DNA of 64,000 nucleotides, taken from the NCBI RefSeq assembly GCF_001552155.1, contig NZ_BCQQ01000006.1:1-64000 (forward strand). Reading direction: 5' to 3'. This DNA comes from Actinomadura formosensis NBRC 14204 (lineage in GTDB: Bacteria; Actinomycetota; Actinomycetes; Streptosporangiales; Streptosporangiaceae). Shown here piece after piece: positions 1 through 7,781 of this stretch (position 1 is the stretch's first letter; the number at the start of each line of letters is the position of its first letter). The translations under genes were made by a program, and so were the position numbers. The notes beneath the pieces are model-generated. The model was not told where the DNA came from and did no database searches. It saw nothing but the letters and a program-made list of their open reading frames with translations.

Positions 1-398
1 TTGCCGGAGCAGTTCATCCGCATCCGCGAGGGCCCGCCGCCCACCCGCGCGACCTCCTGCTGCACCTCGGGGTCGATCGGCCAGCCGGCCGGGCAGCGCA
101 GGTCGCCGGCCACGAGCCCGGCACCCGCGAGGATCTTCTCGGTTCCCTCGACGTGGAAGTCCTCCCCCGAATGGCTGCCCGCGGCCAGCGCGAGCAGCTC
201 GTCGTCCAGGTCGAGCCCGGACCGCAGCATCGCGACCGCCTGCATCGGCTTGTTCGCCGACCGCGGGAAGATCACCGCCTCCGGCTCCCCCGCCCGCACG
301 GTGACGCCCCCGTCCGCGGCGATCCCGATCGCCGCCCCACGGTGCCGGGACTCCACGAACCCGGACCGTTCCACCTCCACCAGCACAGGATTGATCAT
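1..398 (-). CDS. L-asparaginase II family protein (3' end outside window)
   Basis: Translation from ATG at 398 begins MINPVLVEVERSGFVESRHR and contains FPRSANKPMQAVAM and LALAAGSHSGEDFHVEG, typical of the Rhizobium-type asparaginase II family (PF06089), which hydrolyses L-asparagine to aspartate and ammonia in the cytoplasm. The SANKP and GSHSGE segments are family hallmarks. About 132 residues are visible of a family near 320 residues; the rest runs off the left edge. It lies 17 bp downstream of the BKACE gene on the same strand and is probably co-transcribed. The family is clear; the exact substrate is inferred. Confidence 0.85.
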   Translation of the reverse strand, partial: MINPVLVEVERSGFVESRHRGAAIGIAADGGVTVRAGEPEAVIFPRSANKPMQAVAMLRSGLDLDDELLALAAGSHSGEDFHVEGTEKILAGAGLVAGDLRCPAGWPIDPEVQQEVARVGGGPSRMRMNCSG

Positions 399-415
399 GC
401 CCGCATCCTCCCCGG

Positions 416-1243
416 TCAGCGGGGCTTGATGCCTAGCAGGGTGCGGGCCTCCGCAGAAGGCATGGGCGGACGCTGCGCCAGGTGCGCGGCCTGCACGGCG
501 CGCTCCACCAGCTGGACGTTCGCCGTCACCGGACGGCCCTTCGCCAGGGTGAGCGTGTCCTCCATGCCCACGCGCAGATGGCCGCCGGCCGACAGGGCCG
601 CGAACAGGACGGGCAGGGACGTCCGGCCCACGCCCGTCGCCGACCATGTGGCCCCGTCCGGCAGCGCCTCCACGGCGGCGACGAGCGTCCGGGCGTCGCC
701 CGGCATACCGCCCGGCACGCCCATCACCAGGTCGCAGTGGACGTGGCCGCCGTAGGGAAGGCCGTGCTTGTCCAGCAGCCGGTTCAGCGCGGCCACCTGG
801 CCCAGATCGAACAGCTCGAACTCTGGGACGACCTCAAGTTCCTGGGTGCGCTGGTAGAGCTCCACCATGAACGGCCACGGGTTCATGAAGACGTCGTCGC
901 CGAAGTTGACCGTCCCGCAGGTGAGCGAGCACATGTCGGGTTCGGCGTCCAGGACGCGCAACCGGTCCTCGTACGGGTCGGTGACCGCACCGCCCGTGGA
1001 CAACTGGACGATCAGTCCCGTGCTCTCCCGCAGCGCCGCCACCGTGTCCCGCAGCCGGGACGGGTCGAGCGTGGGCCGCGCGTCGTCGTCGCGGATGTGC
1101 ACGTGGATCACGGCCGCGCCGGCCGCCTCGCACTCCTTGGCCGTCTGGACCAGTTCATCCAGGGTGACGGGCAGGGCCGGGACGTCCGCCTTGGCGGACT
1201 CCGCGCCCGTGGGCGCCACCGTGATGAGCGTCGTTGCTCCCAT
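416..1243 (-). CDS. BKACE (DUF849) 3-keto-acid cleavage family enzyme
   Basis: This 275-residue protein has the BKACE signature: HVHIRD at residues 47-52 and GGHVHCDLVMGVPGGMP near 165-180, supplying the His/Glu ligands of the catalytic zinc, then GVGR and LRVGMEDTL. Family members condense a beta-keto acid with acetyl-CoA and cleave it to acetoacetate and a CoA ester. Length matches the family. The start at 1243 lies about 20 bp from the divergent dtd start, so both promoters are compressed into that gap. The keto-acid substrate cannot be read from sequence. Confidence 0.88.
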   Translation of the reverse strand: MGATTLITVAPTGAESAKADVPALPVTLDELVQTAKECEAAGAAVIHVHIRDDDARPTLDPSRLRDTVAALRESTGLIVQLSTGGAVTDPYEDRLRVLDAEPDMCSLTCGTVNFGDDVFMNPWPFMVELYQRTQELEVVPEFELFDLGQVAALNRLLDKHGLPYGGHVHCDLVMGVPGGMPGDARTLVAAVEALPDGATWSATGVGRTSLPVLFAALSAGGHLRVGMEDTLTLAKGRPVTANVQLVERAVQAAHLAQRPPMPSAEARTLLGIKPR

Positions 1244-1263
1244 AAGCGGCAGAATGCATGGTC

Positions 1264-1689
1264 ATGCGTGCAGTAGTCCAGAGGGTGAGCCAGGCCGGCG
1301 TGTCCGTGGCGGGACGTGTCGTGGGCGAGATCGAGGGGCCGGGGCTCCTGGTTCTCGTGGGCGTGACACACGACGACGGCCCGGAAAAGGCCCGCAGGCT
1401 GGCCGCGAAGCTGTGGGGGCTGCGCATCCTGGAGGACGAGAAGTCGTGCTCGGACGTGAACGCGCCGCTCCTCGTCGTGAGCCAATTCACTCTCTACGGG
1501 GACGCCCGCAAGGGCCGCCGCCCGTCGTGGACGGCCGCCGCGCCCGGGGACGTCGCCGAGCCCCTCGTGGACGCCGTCGTCCGCGAGTTGCGCGCCCTCG
1601 GCGCCAAGGTCGAGACGGGCGAGTTCGGTGCGGACATGAAGGTCGCGCTCGTCAACGACGGCCCGATCACGCTGATCGTCGAGGTCTAG
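1264..1689 (+). CDS. dtd: D-aminoacyl-tRNA deacylase
   Basis: The product (141 residues from ATG 1264) begins [15 protein letters not shown] and carries the DTD active-site motif SQFTLYGD at about residues 73-80 and NDGPITL near the C terminus, where the Gly-Pro pair enforces D-chirality selection. It hydrolyses D-aminoacyl-tRNAs and glycyl-tRNA(Ala). ATG 1258 is in frame two codons upstream, but MRAVVQRV is the usual family N terminus. The stop overlaps the stop of the convergent membrane-protein gene at a shared CTAG (1686-1689). Confidence 0.95.
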   Translation: MRAVVQRVSQAGVSVAGRVVGEIEGPGLLVLVGVTHDDGPEKARRLAAKLWGLRILEDEKSCSDVNAPLLVVSQFTLYGDARKGRRPSWTAAAPGDVAEPLVDAVVRELRALGAKVETGEFGADMKVALVNDGPITLIVEV

Positions 1690-2165
1690 CGGAATCCGTG
1701 CACGAGGCCGGCCAGGACGGCGATCGTCCCGGCGGCGGCGAGAAGGATCAGGAGCCGGTCGGGCAGGGCGAGGCGACCGCGGACGTCCGGGGGAACGGCG
1801 CCGGTCTCGTTCTCGTCCCGCGGAGACCGCTTCCGGAAGGGGGCGCGGAGACCGGCGAGCCGCCACAGCGCGTCGTTCCTGAGCCGCTGATGGCCGGGGC
1901 CGCAGGCGAACAGCCGTCCCCTGGTGCGTTCGGTGCAGCCGGCGCCCCGCCGTGTCGACACCCGGCACACGGTCGGGACGAACGCGAACTGGTAGAAGCA
2001 CCAGCCGAGCAGGACGAGCAGCGCGACCCGCCACGAGTGCAGCCACCAGGCGACCCCGCCCAGCGCCGCGAACAGGGCCCACCACACCAGCGCGGACTCC
2101 CGGCGCGGGCGGCGCCGGGTCCCCCTCCTGGCCGCCCTGTCCCGCTTCCCAAGGTTCGCGACCAT
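1686..2165 (-). CDS. Small membrane protein of unknown function
   Basis: This 159-residue protein has a very basic N terminus (about residues 8-22, many Arg), a hydrophobic block at about 27-65 that fits two transmembrane helices, a basic loop with several Cys, and a third hydrophobic helix at about 135-155. I do not recognise a named family. ATG 2165 is preceded by a GGTGGAAT stretch that could act as ribosome binding site. It is convergent with dtd and the two stops overlap. The coding bias supports a real gene. Confidence 0.7.
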   Translation of the reverse strand: MVANLGKRDRAARRGTRRRPRRESALVWWALFAALGGVAWWLHSWRVALLVLLGWCFYQFAFVPTVCRVSTRRGAGCTERTRGRLFACGPGHQRLRNDALWRLAGLRAPFRKRSPRDENETGAVPPDVRGRLALPDRLLILLAAAGTIAVLAGLVHGFR

Positions 2166-2264
2166 AGGTAGGATTCCACCTTCCCCGGGCGGCGGCCGTC
2201 ATAAATCGTCTATGTCCGACGATATTCGCCCAGAGGGGTGCGTTGCTACCCGTGTGCCGTGGGG

Positions 2265-3245
2265 CTACCCGTGTGCCGCGGGACGCCGCCGCAACGCGAT
2301 CTGCGCGTTCGCCCCGGTGTCCGGCGACACGACGACCTCCTGCGCCGCCGCGACCCCGCCGGCCAGCAGTTCCGCGTCCACCGGAACGTTCCGCTTCACC
2401 GTCGCCAGCGCGATCGGCCCCAGCTCGTGGTGCCGGGCCGCGGAGCCGACGAAGCCGATCGTCCGGCCGCCGGGAATCTCGACCGGGTCGCCGTGCGCGG
2501 GCAGCCGGTCCACGCTGCCGTCCAGGTGCAGGAACACCAGGCGGCGCGGGGGCCGGCCGAGGTTGTGGACGCGCGCCACCGTCTCCTGCCCCCGGTAGCA
2601 GCCCTTGTTCAGATGGACGGCCGTCTCGACATAACCCGCCTCGTGCGGGATCGTCCGCGCGTCGGTGTCGCGGCCGAACCGCGGCCTGTGCTCGGCGATC
2701 CGCAGCGCCTCGTACGCCCAGATGCCGGCCGGCCCGAGCCCCTCGGGGAACTCGCCGCGCGGCACGATCCGCGTCGCCGTCCCGGCGACGTCGGGCCAGG
2801 CCAGGCCGCCGGCACCGGACGGCCCGGTGACGACCATGTACGCGTCCGACACGTCGGCGACCTCGACGCGCAGCATGAACCGCATCCGGTCGAGGAACTC
2901 CACCAGGGACGGCGCGGCGCCCGGCTCCACGTGCGCCCACGTGGCCTCGCCGTCGTCGATGACGAAGAGATGGTGCTCGATGTGGCCCTTCGGGTCCAGC
3001 AGCAGCGCCTCGGTCGGCTCGAACGGCTTCAGCGACTCCAGGTGCTGGCTGAGGAGGCTGTGCAGCCAGCGCAGCCGGTCCGGGCCGCAGACGCGGACGA
3101 CGCCCCGGTTGCTCCGGTCGACGAACGCCGTCCCCGCTTCCAGTGCGCGTTGCTCCCGCGTCGGATCCCCGTAGTGCGCGGCGACCTCCTGATCGGGCGC
3201 ATCGGCGGCGACGGCTCCGGGCGACTGCAGCAGCGGGCTCTCCAT
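2265..3245 (-). CDS. ygfZ: Folate-binding protein YgfZ (CAF17-like)
   Basis: The 326-residue product has the family motif KGCYRGQE at residues 214-221 (consensus K-G-C-Y-x-G-Q-E) within a GcvT-like fold. YgfZ/CAF17 proteins bind tetrahydrofolate and help maintain or repair certain Fe-S enzymes in the cytoplasm. The reading frame is open far upstream, but ATG 3245 gives the usual N terminus leading into AAHYGDPTREQR. The gene starts 10 bp after the stop of the Fur-family gene on the same strand, so the two are probably one transcript. Confidence 0.92.
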   Translation of the reverse strand: MESPLLQSPGAVAADAPDQEVAAHYGDPTREQRALEAGTAFVDRSNRGVVRVCGPDRLRWLHSLLSQHLESLKPFEPTEALLLDPKGHIEHHLFVIDDGEATWAHVEPGAAPSLVEFLDRMRFMLRVEVADVSDAYMVVTGPSGAGGLAWPDVAGTATRIVPRGEFPEGLGPAGIWAYEALRIAEHRPRFGRDTDARTIPHEAGYVETAVHLNKGCYRGQETVARVHNLGRPPRRLVFLHLDGSVDRLPAHGDPVEIPGGRTIGFVGSAARHHELGPIALATVKRNVPVDAELLAGGVAAAQEVVVSPDTGANAQIALRRRPAAHG

Positions 3246-3255
3246 GCCGTCCAGA

Positions 3256-3672
3256 CTATGTGGAGCGGCACTCCTTGCACCGCCCGTACACGGTGAGGTG
3301 GTGCACGTCCGTTTCGAAGCCGAAGTCGCGCCGCAGGACGTCCGCGAGCCCGGCCGCCGCGCGCGGGTCGACGTCCTCCACGGTGTGGCAGCCACGGCAG
3401 ACGAGGTGGATGTGCTCCGCTTCGGCGGCGAGATGATAGTTCGGCGGGCCGTGCCCGAGATGGGCGTGCTTGACCAGCCCGAGCTCTTCGAGGAGTTCGA
3501 GCGTCCGGTACACGGTGGAGATATTGACGCCGCGGGCGGTGCGCTGCACCTCGGTGCAGATCTCCTCGGGGGTCCCGTGCTCCAGGTTGGTGACCGCCTC
3601 AAGGACCAGCTGGCGCTGAGGGGTGACCCGGTACCCCTTGGCCCTCAGCTCCTCCTGCCACGACTCGACCAT
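3256..3672 (-). CDS. nur: Fur-family metalloregulator, Nur (nickel) type
   Basis: This 138-residue Fur protein has an N-terminal winged helix (GYRVTPQRQLVLEAV, then NISTVYRTLELLEELGLV) and a metal-binding C-terminal half. His32, His69, His71, His87, His89 and His125 fall at or within one residue of the positions I recall for the Ni and M sites of Streptomyces Nur, and HAHLGHGPPNYH and HIHLVCRGC resemble Nur more than Zur or FurA. Two CxxC pairs are present (92/95 and 132/135). Nur represses nickel uptake and the Fe-superoxide dismutase in Streptomyces. Fur family membership is certain; the Nur assignment is by motif memory. Confidence 0.82.
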   Translation of the reverse strand: MVESWQEELRAKGYRVTPQRQLVLEAVTNLEHGTPEEICTEVQRTARGVNISTVYRTLELLEELGLVKHAHLGHGPPNYHLAAEAEHIHLVCRGCHTVEDVDPRAAAGLADVLRRDFGFETDVHHLTVYGRCKECRST

Positions 3673-3719
3673 GCATCGAGTCTAGATCCCGGCCGCGTGT
3701 GCCCACGGAGAAAAACTGC

Positions 3720-3748
3720 TTGCCTCACCGGCCGCGCTCGCATACGTT
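3720..3748 (+). promoter_or_regulatory. Putative housekeeping promoter for the 12-codon ORF
   Basis: A -35-like TTGCCT (3720-3725) is separated by 17 bp from a -10-like TACGTT (3743-3748). Transcription would start near 3755, just before the strong Shine-Dalgarno at 3761-3770. The divergent nur promoter must lie in the same interval. Confidence 0.45.
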
Positions 3749-3780
3749 GCGAGTACGCGCGAAAGGAGGTGGTCCAAGAA

Positions 3781-3819
3781 ATGGTTGATTCTAGGACTCG
3801 CGAGGTGGCTGTCCGCTAG
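3781..3819 (+). CDS. Candidate 12-residue peptide with very strong Shine-Dalgarno
   Basis: ATG 3781 to TAG 3819 encodes MVDSRTREVAVR. It is preceded by GAAAGGAGGTGG (3761-3772), almost fully complementary to the anti-Shine-Dalgarno end of 16S rRNA, with a core-to-ATG spacing of 11 nt. A promoter-like pair lies just upstream and an 8-bp hairpin (3838-3856) just downstream. The next protein gene on this side is on the opposite strand, so this is not an obvious attenuator for a neighbour. It may be a small protein, a regulatory leader, or part of a structured RNA. No family recognised. Confidence 0.45.
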   Translation: MVDSRTREVAVR

Positions 3820-3837
3820 TCGCCATCCCGCCTCGGC

Positions 3838-3856
3838 GCCGCCGCCCTGCGGCGGC
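3838..3856 (+). terminator. GC hairpin after the small ORF
   Basis: GCCGCCGC and GCGGCGGC form a perfect 8-bp stem with a CCT loop, 18 nt after the TAG of the 12-codon ORF. There is no T-run, as is common in actinomycete terminators. Confidence 0.45.
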
Positions 3857-3897
3857 CTCCGGTCGCGACGGTGACCGGCGAATACCAGGCAGTTACC

Positions 3898-3963
3898 CGA
3901 TCCCCGGACCGATGGACCCGTCCTGTCCATCGCCCCGCCATCCGGCGGGAGGTCCGGGGATCG
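3898..3963. ncRNA. Perfect three-way-junction inverted repeat (structured RNA or bidirectional terminator)
   Basis: A 13-bp perfect outer stem (CGATCCCCGGACC at 3898-3910 with GGTCCGGGGATCG at 3951-3963) encloses two perfect hairpins: GATGGAC/GTCCATC (3911-3917 and 3925-3931) and CCCGCC/GGCGGG (3934-3939 and 3944-3949). Only three bases are unpaired at the junction. The element begins 30 bp beyond the stop of the minus-strand nitrobindin gene and follows the plus-strand small ORF, so it could terminate both transcripts or be a processed RNA. No Rfam family is recognised by eye. Confidence 0.5.
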
Positions 3964-3992
3964 TTCATTTCCAGGGGCTGTGCCCGGGGCCG

Positions 3993-4481
3993 TCAGGACA
4001 CCTTCTTGAGCTGCGCCGACAGATGCGACTGGAGCTTGTGGCCGACGGCCGCCATGTCGTACGCCCAGCCGAGGTCCTCCCCGATCAGCCCGTACAGGCG
4101 GTGGCCGCCGGTGACCTCCTTGGCCGACTCCGTCCGCGCGACGACGTCGGTGTGCAGTTCCACCCGGTTGAACGCCACGTTGCCGACGTAGATCTCGATG
4201 ATGCCGGTCGGGTGCGCCAGCGTCACCTCGACCTGGTGGTCCGGACGCGGCCGCCAGTACCCGGTCTCCATGGCGAGCGGACGGCCGAGCGTGCCGTCCT
4301 CCTCGATCATCCAGGACCGGCTCGCATAGATCAGAAAAGGCTTCCCGACATGGGTGAAGGACAGTTCCTGGCCGAAGTTGAACGACTCGATCGTGGGATA
4401 GCCGCCCACGCCGGCGCCCTCCCAGGTGCCGAGCAGGAACTTCAGAGGCTCAAGGTCCGGGTGCAGCTCAGGAACATCCAT
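3993..4481 (-). CDS. Nitrobindin-like heme-binding beta-barrel (FABP/DUF1794)
   Basis: The 162-residue product opens with MDVPELHPDLEPLKFLLGTW and has the nitrobindin motif GTWEGAGVGGYP at residues 18-29 and a C-terminal GHKLQSHLSAQL. His153 in SHLSA is the expected axial heme ligand. Nitrobindins bind ferric heme in a 10-stranded barrel and can isomerise peroxynitrite. An upstream in-frame start at 4535 would add 18 basic residues; ATG 4481 matches the family. A 29-codon membrane-peptide ORF lies 76 bp upstream on the same strand. Confidence 0.85.
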   Translation of the reverse strand: MDVPELHPDLEPLKFLLGTWEGAGVGGYPTIESFNFGQELSFTHVGKPFLIYASRSWMIEEDGTLGRPLAMETGYWRPRPDHQVEVTLAHPTGIIEIYVGNVAFNRVELHTDVVARTESAKEVTGGHRLYGLIGEDLGWAYDMAAVGHKLQSHLSAQLKKVS

Positions 4482-4557
4482 GGAAACCGAGCGTAGCGGC
4501 GTCCCGGAGGCCGCGCGTCCCCGCCGGGCGATCACCGGACCCGTGACCGGGGCCGTC

Positions 4558-4647
4558 CTATTTCAGCCGGCTCAGCCGGATCACGAGGAGGACGGCGGCG
4601 ACCGCCATGAGTCCGAGGGCGAGGACGAGGATCCCCGCGTTCACCAT
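4558..4647 (-). CDS. Possible 29-residue single-pass membrane peptide
   Basis: ATG 4647 to TAG 4558 encodes MVNAGILVLALGLMAVAAVL followed by LVIRLSRLK: one transmembrane helix with a short basic tail. The composition is what small actinobacterial membrane peptides look like, and it sits between the nitrobindin and DsrE genes where no other coding frame is good. The ribosome binding site is weak (GGTGTGGG), so confidence is low. Confidence 0.4.
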   Translation of the reverse strand: MVNAGILVLALGLMAVAAVLLVIRLSRLK

Positions 4648-4697
4648 GCCACCCACACCGCAGGATGCTACGGGCATCGGCGGGTTAGAGTGCGGCT

Positions 4698-5060
4698 ATG
4701 GCCAGACCGCTGGTGATCAAGGTGACGGTGGGGGCGGACGCCCCCGAACGATGCAACCAGGCGTTCACCGTGGCGGCGGCCGCCGCGGCGAGCGGCGTAC
4801 CGGTCTCGCTGTGGCTGACCGGGGAGTCGGCGTGGTTCGCGCTGCCGGGGCGGGCCGCCGAGTTCTCACTGCCGCACGCCACCCCCCTGGACGACCTGCT
4901 CACCGTGATCCTCACCACCGGGCGCGTCACCCTCTGCACCCAGTGCGCTGCCCGCCGGGACATCGGCCCGGACGACGTCCTGCCCGGTGTCCGCATCGCC
5001 GGCGCCCCGACCTTCGTCGAAGAGGTCACCATGGACGATGTCCAGGCGCTGGTGTACTGA
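4698..5060 (+). CDS. DsrE/DsrF-like small protein
   Basis: The 120-residue product begins MARPLVIKVTVGADAPERCN and has the alpha/beta layout of DsrE/DsrF proteins: beta-strand, long Ala-rich helix (residues 20-32), VSLWLTGES, then CTQCAARR near residue 80 and a C-terminal GAPTFVEEVTMDDVQAL. DsrE-like proteins carry sulfur on a cysteine or act as uncharacterised redox proteins. Cys80 and Cys83 are the candidate active cysteines. The 3' 195 bp overlap the 3' end of the opposing DUF2238 frame. Confidence 0.82.
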   Translation: MARPLVIKVTVGADAPERCNQAFTVAAAAAASGVPVSLWLTGESAWFALPGRAAEFSLPHATPLDDLLTVILTTGRVTLCTQCAARRDIGPDDVLPGVRIAGAPTFVEEVTMDDVQALVY

Positions 5061-5699
5061 GACGTCCAGGAGGTGGACGACGGCCTCCAGGCCCGTGTCC
5101 TGGCCGAGGCCCCGCCAAGCCTCGGGCGTTCGCCGGTCCCGGCGGGCGAGAGCCGCGACGGCCAGGCCCGCGACGGTGGAGCCGGCCAGGCCGAGCATGA
5201 GGTCGCCGATCGTGTCGCGGTAGATCGTGACGGTTTCCGGCGTGTCGAGGATGAACACCCCGTACTCGGCGAACTCCCAGAGGATGGCCGCGATGGCGCC
5301 CGCCCCCGCGCAGGTCAGGGCCAACACCCACGGCTTGAGGCCGCCCCGGCGGCCAAGCGCGACACCGGCGCCGGCGCTCAGCAGTGCCCAGTTCCCGAAG
5401 TGGCAGGCGTCGTCGAACCAGGCGACCGTGTCGTAGAGGTCGGCGGCGTTCCCGGCGACGTCCACGACGAAGGGGAGCGTCACGAGGAGATCGACGTCCC
5501 AGGGGAAGGGCCGGGCCCGGCCGCGCAGCGCCCAGATCAGGGTGACGAGCATGACGGCGGCGGGGTAGGCGGCCACCCGGACGCCCATCGCCTTGTCCGC
5601 GAACCGGTCCCAGTCGGGGAAGGCCACGGCGAGCCCCAGCAGCACGGCCAGGGCCGCCTTGGCGGCGAGTGCGAGCGGTCGCCATCGGGATGTGTCCAT
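4866..5699 (-). CDS. DUF2238/YjdF-like membrane protein with antisense-overlapping tail
   Basis: From ATG 5699 the 277-residue frame has five or six hydrophobic helices and the segment HFGNWALLSAGAGVA ... LWEFAEYGVFI ... IYRDTIGDLMLGL, resembling the DUF2238 (YjdF) family of inner-membrane proteins. The recognisable domain ends near residue 195. The following polar tail to the stop at 4866 runs antisense through the last 195 bp of the DsrE gene. Either the overlap is real or a frameshift has moved the true stop. An alternative start lies at 5711. Confidence 0.7.
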   Translation of the reverse strand: MDTSRWRPLALAAKAALAVLLGLAVAFPDWDRFADKAMGVRVAAYPAAVMLVTLIWALRGRARPFPWDVDLLVTLPFVVDVAGNAADLYDTVAWFDDACHFGNWALLSAGAGVALGRRGGLKPWVLALTCAGAGAIAAILWEFAEYGVFILDTPETVTIYRDTIGDLMLGLAGSTVAGLAVAALARRDRRTPEAWRGLGQDTGLEAVVHLLDVSVHQRLDIVHGDLFDEGRGAGDADTGQDVVRADVPAGSALGAEGDAPGGEDHGEQVVQGGGVRQ

Positions 5700-5876
5700 G
5701 CCGGTCAGCATGGCGTTTCGCCCGGCGTGGGCACATCCGTCCGCCTACTCAGACCCGCCTGAGCACCTTCCCCGATCCGGCCCGGGGACGGCGGGACCAC
5801 GCGTCCCGGGCGGTAGAAGGGCCACAGAATGGATATATAGCTCAGCCGACGCCCCCATCCAGGAGGAACCGGCCGG

Positions 5877-6896
5877 ATGCTCGACATACCCCTGTGGGCC
5901 TGGGGTGCGACGATCGGTCTGATCACCGCGCTCTTCGTCCTCGATTTCTTCGTCGCCGTGCGGCGGCCGCACGCGGTGGGGTTGCGGGAGGCCGCCTCCT
6001 GGTCGGTCTTCTATGTCGCCGTCTCGGTCCTGTTCGGCGGCGCGCTCTGGCTGCTCGGCGGGTCGACGGCGGGGACGGAGTTCTTCTCCGGCTACATCGT
6101 CGAGAAGAGCCTGTCGGTCGACAACCTCTTCGTCTTCGTGATCATCATGGCCCGGTTCGCGGTGCCGGCGGAGTACCAGCAGAAGACGCTGCTGTTCGGC
6201 ATCGCCGCCGCGCTGGCGCTGCGCAGCGTCCTCATCGCGATCGGCGCGGCGGCGATCAACCTGTTCTCCTTCACCTTCCTGGTCTTCGGTCTCGTGCTGA
6301 TCTGGACGGCGGTGCAGCTCATCCGGCACCGCAACGAGGAACCCGACGTCGAGGACACCTTCCTCGTCCGCCGCGCCCGCGCGCTGCTGCCGCTGAGCGA
6401 GGGTTTCCACGGCGGGCGGATGCTCGCCCGCGAGGACGGGCAGCGCGTCATGACGCCGCTGCTGCTGGTGTTCGTCGCCATCGGCAGCACGGACGTCCTT
6501 TTCGCGCTCGACTCCATTCCCGCCGTGTTCGGGGTGACCCGGGACGCGTTCCTGGTCTTCACCGCCAACGCGTTCGCGCTGCTCGGGTTGCGCGCCCTCT
6601 ACTTCCTCGTCAAAGGGCTCCTGGAACGCCTGGTCTACCTGTCGATCGGCCTTTCGGTGGTGCTGGCGTTCATCGGCGTGAAGCTGATCCTGCAGTTCCT
6701 GCACGAGGACGTCACCGGGTCGATCCCCGAGATCCCGACCATGTTCTCACTGGGCGTGATCCTGGCGATTCTGCTGTTCACCACCGCCGCCAGCCTGGTC
6801 CGCGTCCACGCCCACCCGGAGGAGAAGGCCAAGGCCGGCGCTCTGCGCGGACACCGCGAAAGGCGGCCCCGCGAAGAAGAACCCGCCGCCCGCTGA
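5877..6896 (+). CDS. TerC-family integral membrane protein
   Basis: This 339-residue protein has about eight transmembrane helices and TerC/Alx motifs: EKSLSVDNLFVFVII near residues 76-90 and AIGSTDVLFALDSIPAVFGVT near 200-220, whose conserved Asp residues lie in the membrane. TerC/Alx/YkoY proteins are linked to manganese export and metal homeostasis. ATG 5877 has a good ribosome binding site (AGGAGGAACC). No riboswitch of the yybP-ykoY type was evident upstream. The C terminus is a charged cytoplasmic tail. It converges with the SDR gene. Confidence 0.92.
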   Translation: MLDIPLWAWGATIGLITALFVLDFFVAVRRPHAVGLREAASWSVFYVAVSVLFGGALWLLGGSTAGTEFFSGYIVEKSLSVDNLFVFVIIMARFAVPAEYQQKTLLFGIAAALALRSVLIAIGAAAINLFSFTFLVFGLVLIWTAVQLIRHRNEEPDVEDTFLVRRARALLPLSEGFHGGRMLAREDGQRVMTPLLLVFVAIGSTDVLFALDSIPAVFGVTRDAFLVFTANAFALLGLRALYFLVKGLLERLVYLSIGLSVVLAFIGVKLILQFLHEDVTGSIPEIPTMFSLGVILAILLFTTAASLVRVHAHPEEKAKAGALRGHRERRPREEEPAAR

Positions 6897-6923
6897 CCGA
6901 TGGCCCGCTGACCGCCCGCCGTC

Positions 6924-7643
6924 CTAGAGGAGCAGGCCGCCGGTGGCGCGGATGTTCTGCCCGGTGATCCAGCGGGCGTCGGGGCCGGCGAGGAAGGCGA
7001 CCACGTCGGCGATGTCGCCGGGCTCGCCCAGGCGGCCCAGCGCGGTGAACTCCGTGGTGCGCTCCAGCGCCTCCGGGGTGTTGGTGGCGCGCAGCATGCC
7101 GGTGTCGGTCGCACCCGGCGAGACGGTGTTGACCGTGATGCCCCGGCCGCCGAACTCGCGGGCGGCGACCGCGGTGAACTGCTCCAGCGCGGCCTTGCTC
7201 GCGCAGTACAGCACCAGGCCCTGGACCGGGAGGACGGTGTTGAGCGTCGAGATGTTGACGATCCGCCCGCCGTCGCGCAGCAGCGGCTCCGCCCGGCGCA
7301 TGGCCAGCAGCGGGAACTTCGCGTTCACCGTCATCACCTGGTCGAACAACTCGGCGGTGACGTCGCGGATCGGGGTGGGCGGATTGATGGCGGCGTTGTT
7401 GACCAGGACGTCCAGCCCGCCCGCGACGGGTTCGAACAGCGCCTCGATGCTCGCCAGATCCGCCTGGTCGGCGCGGACCGCCTCGGTGCCCGGGACCTCC
7501 CGCATGAGCGCGCCCGCGGCGGCCTCGTCCTCCCGGAAGCTGAACACCACCCGCGCGCCGTCCCGGGCGAGCCGCCGGACGATGGCCCGCCCGATCCCCC
7601 GCGAACCCCCCGTCACCAGCGCCGTCTTTCCGTTGAGCGTCAT
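6924..7643 (-). CDS. Short-chain dehydrogenase/reductase (classical)
   Basis: The 239-residue protein from ATG 7643 has the Rossmann motif TGGSRGIG, the NNAA motif, the catalytic Ser in VNISTLNT, and the YCASK catalytic Tyr/Lys followed by NTVSPGATDTGM. It ends with the GQNIRATGGL tail typical of the FabG-like group. NAD(P)(H)-dependent; substrate unknown. An in-frame extension to 7676 is less likely because MTLNGKTALVTG is the usual start. A strong hairpin (7707-7739) separates it from the DinB gene. Confidence 0.9.
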   Translation of the reverse strand: MTLNGKTALVTGGSRGIGRAIVRRLARDGARVVFSFREDEAAAGALMREVPGTEAVRADQADLASIEALFEPVAGGLDVLVNNAAINPPTPIRDVTAELFDQVMTVNAKFPLLAMRRAEPLLRDGGRIVNISTLNTVLPVQGLVLYCASKAALEQFTAVAAREFGGRGITVNTVSPGATDTGMLRATNTPEALERTTEFTALGRLGEPGDIADVVAFLAGPDARWITGQNIRATGGLLL

Positions 7644-7706
7644 GGTTACCGACGGTAGCCGATGAGGCGGTCGCATCAGGCGACGGTCCGCCGTGCGGTC
7701 GGGTTT

Positions 7707-7739
7707 CGTGGCGGGGGACGAGCGCCGTCCCCCGCCACG
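7707..7739 (-). terminator. 14-bp perfect hairpin downstream of the DinB gene
   Basis: CGTGGCGGGGGACG (7707-7720) pairs perfectly with CGTCCCCCGCCACG (7726-7739) around a 5-nt loop. It lies 42 bp past the stop of the DinB gene and before the next minus-strand gene, so it is the likely terminator of the DinB transcript. No T-run. Confidence 0.65.
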
Positions 7740-7781
7740 CGGGTCAGCCGCCGGAGTCGGCCCTGATGCGCTTCGGGGTGG

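Noticed and set aside
5700-5876. Possible yybP-ykoY manganese riboswitch ahead of terC
   Set aside because: I could not find the conserved purine loops or paired stems; only a TATATAG and a good ribosome binding site are visible.
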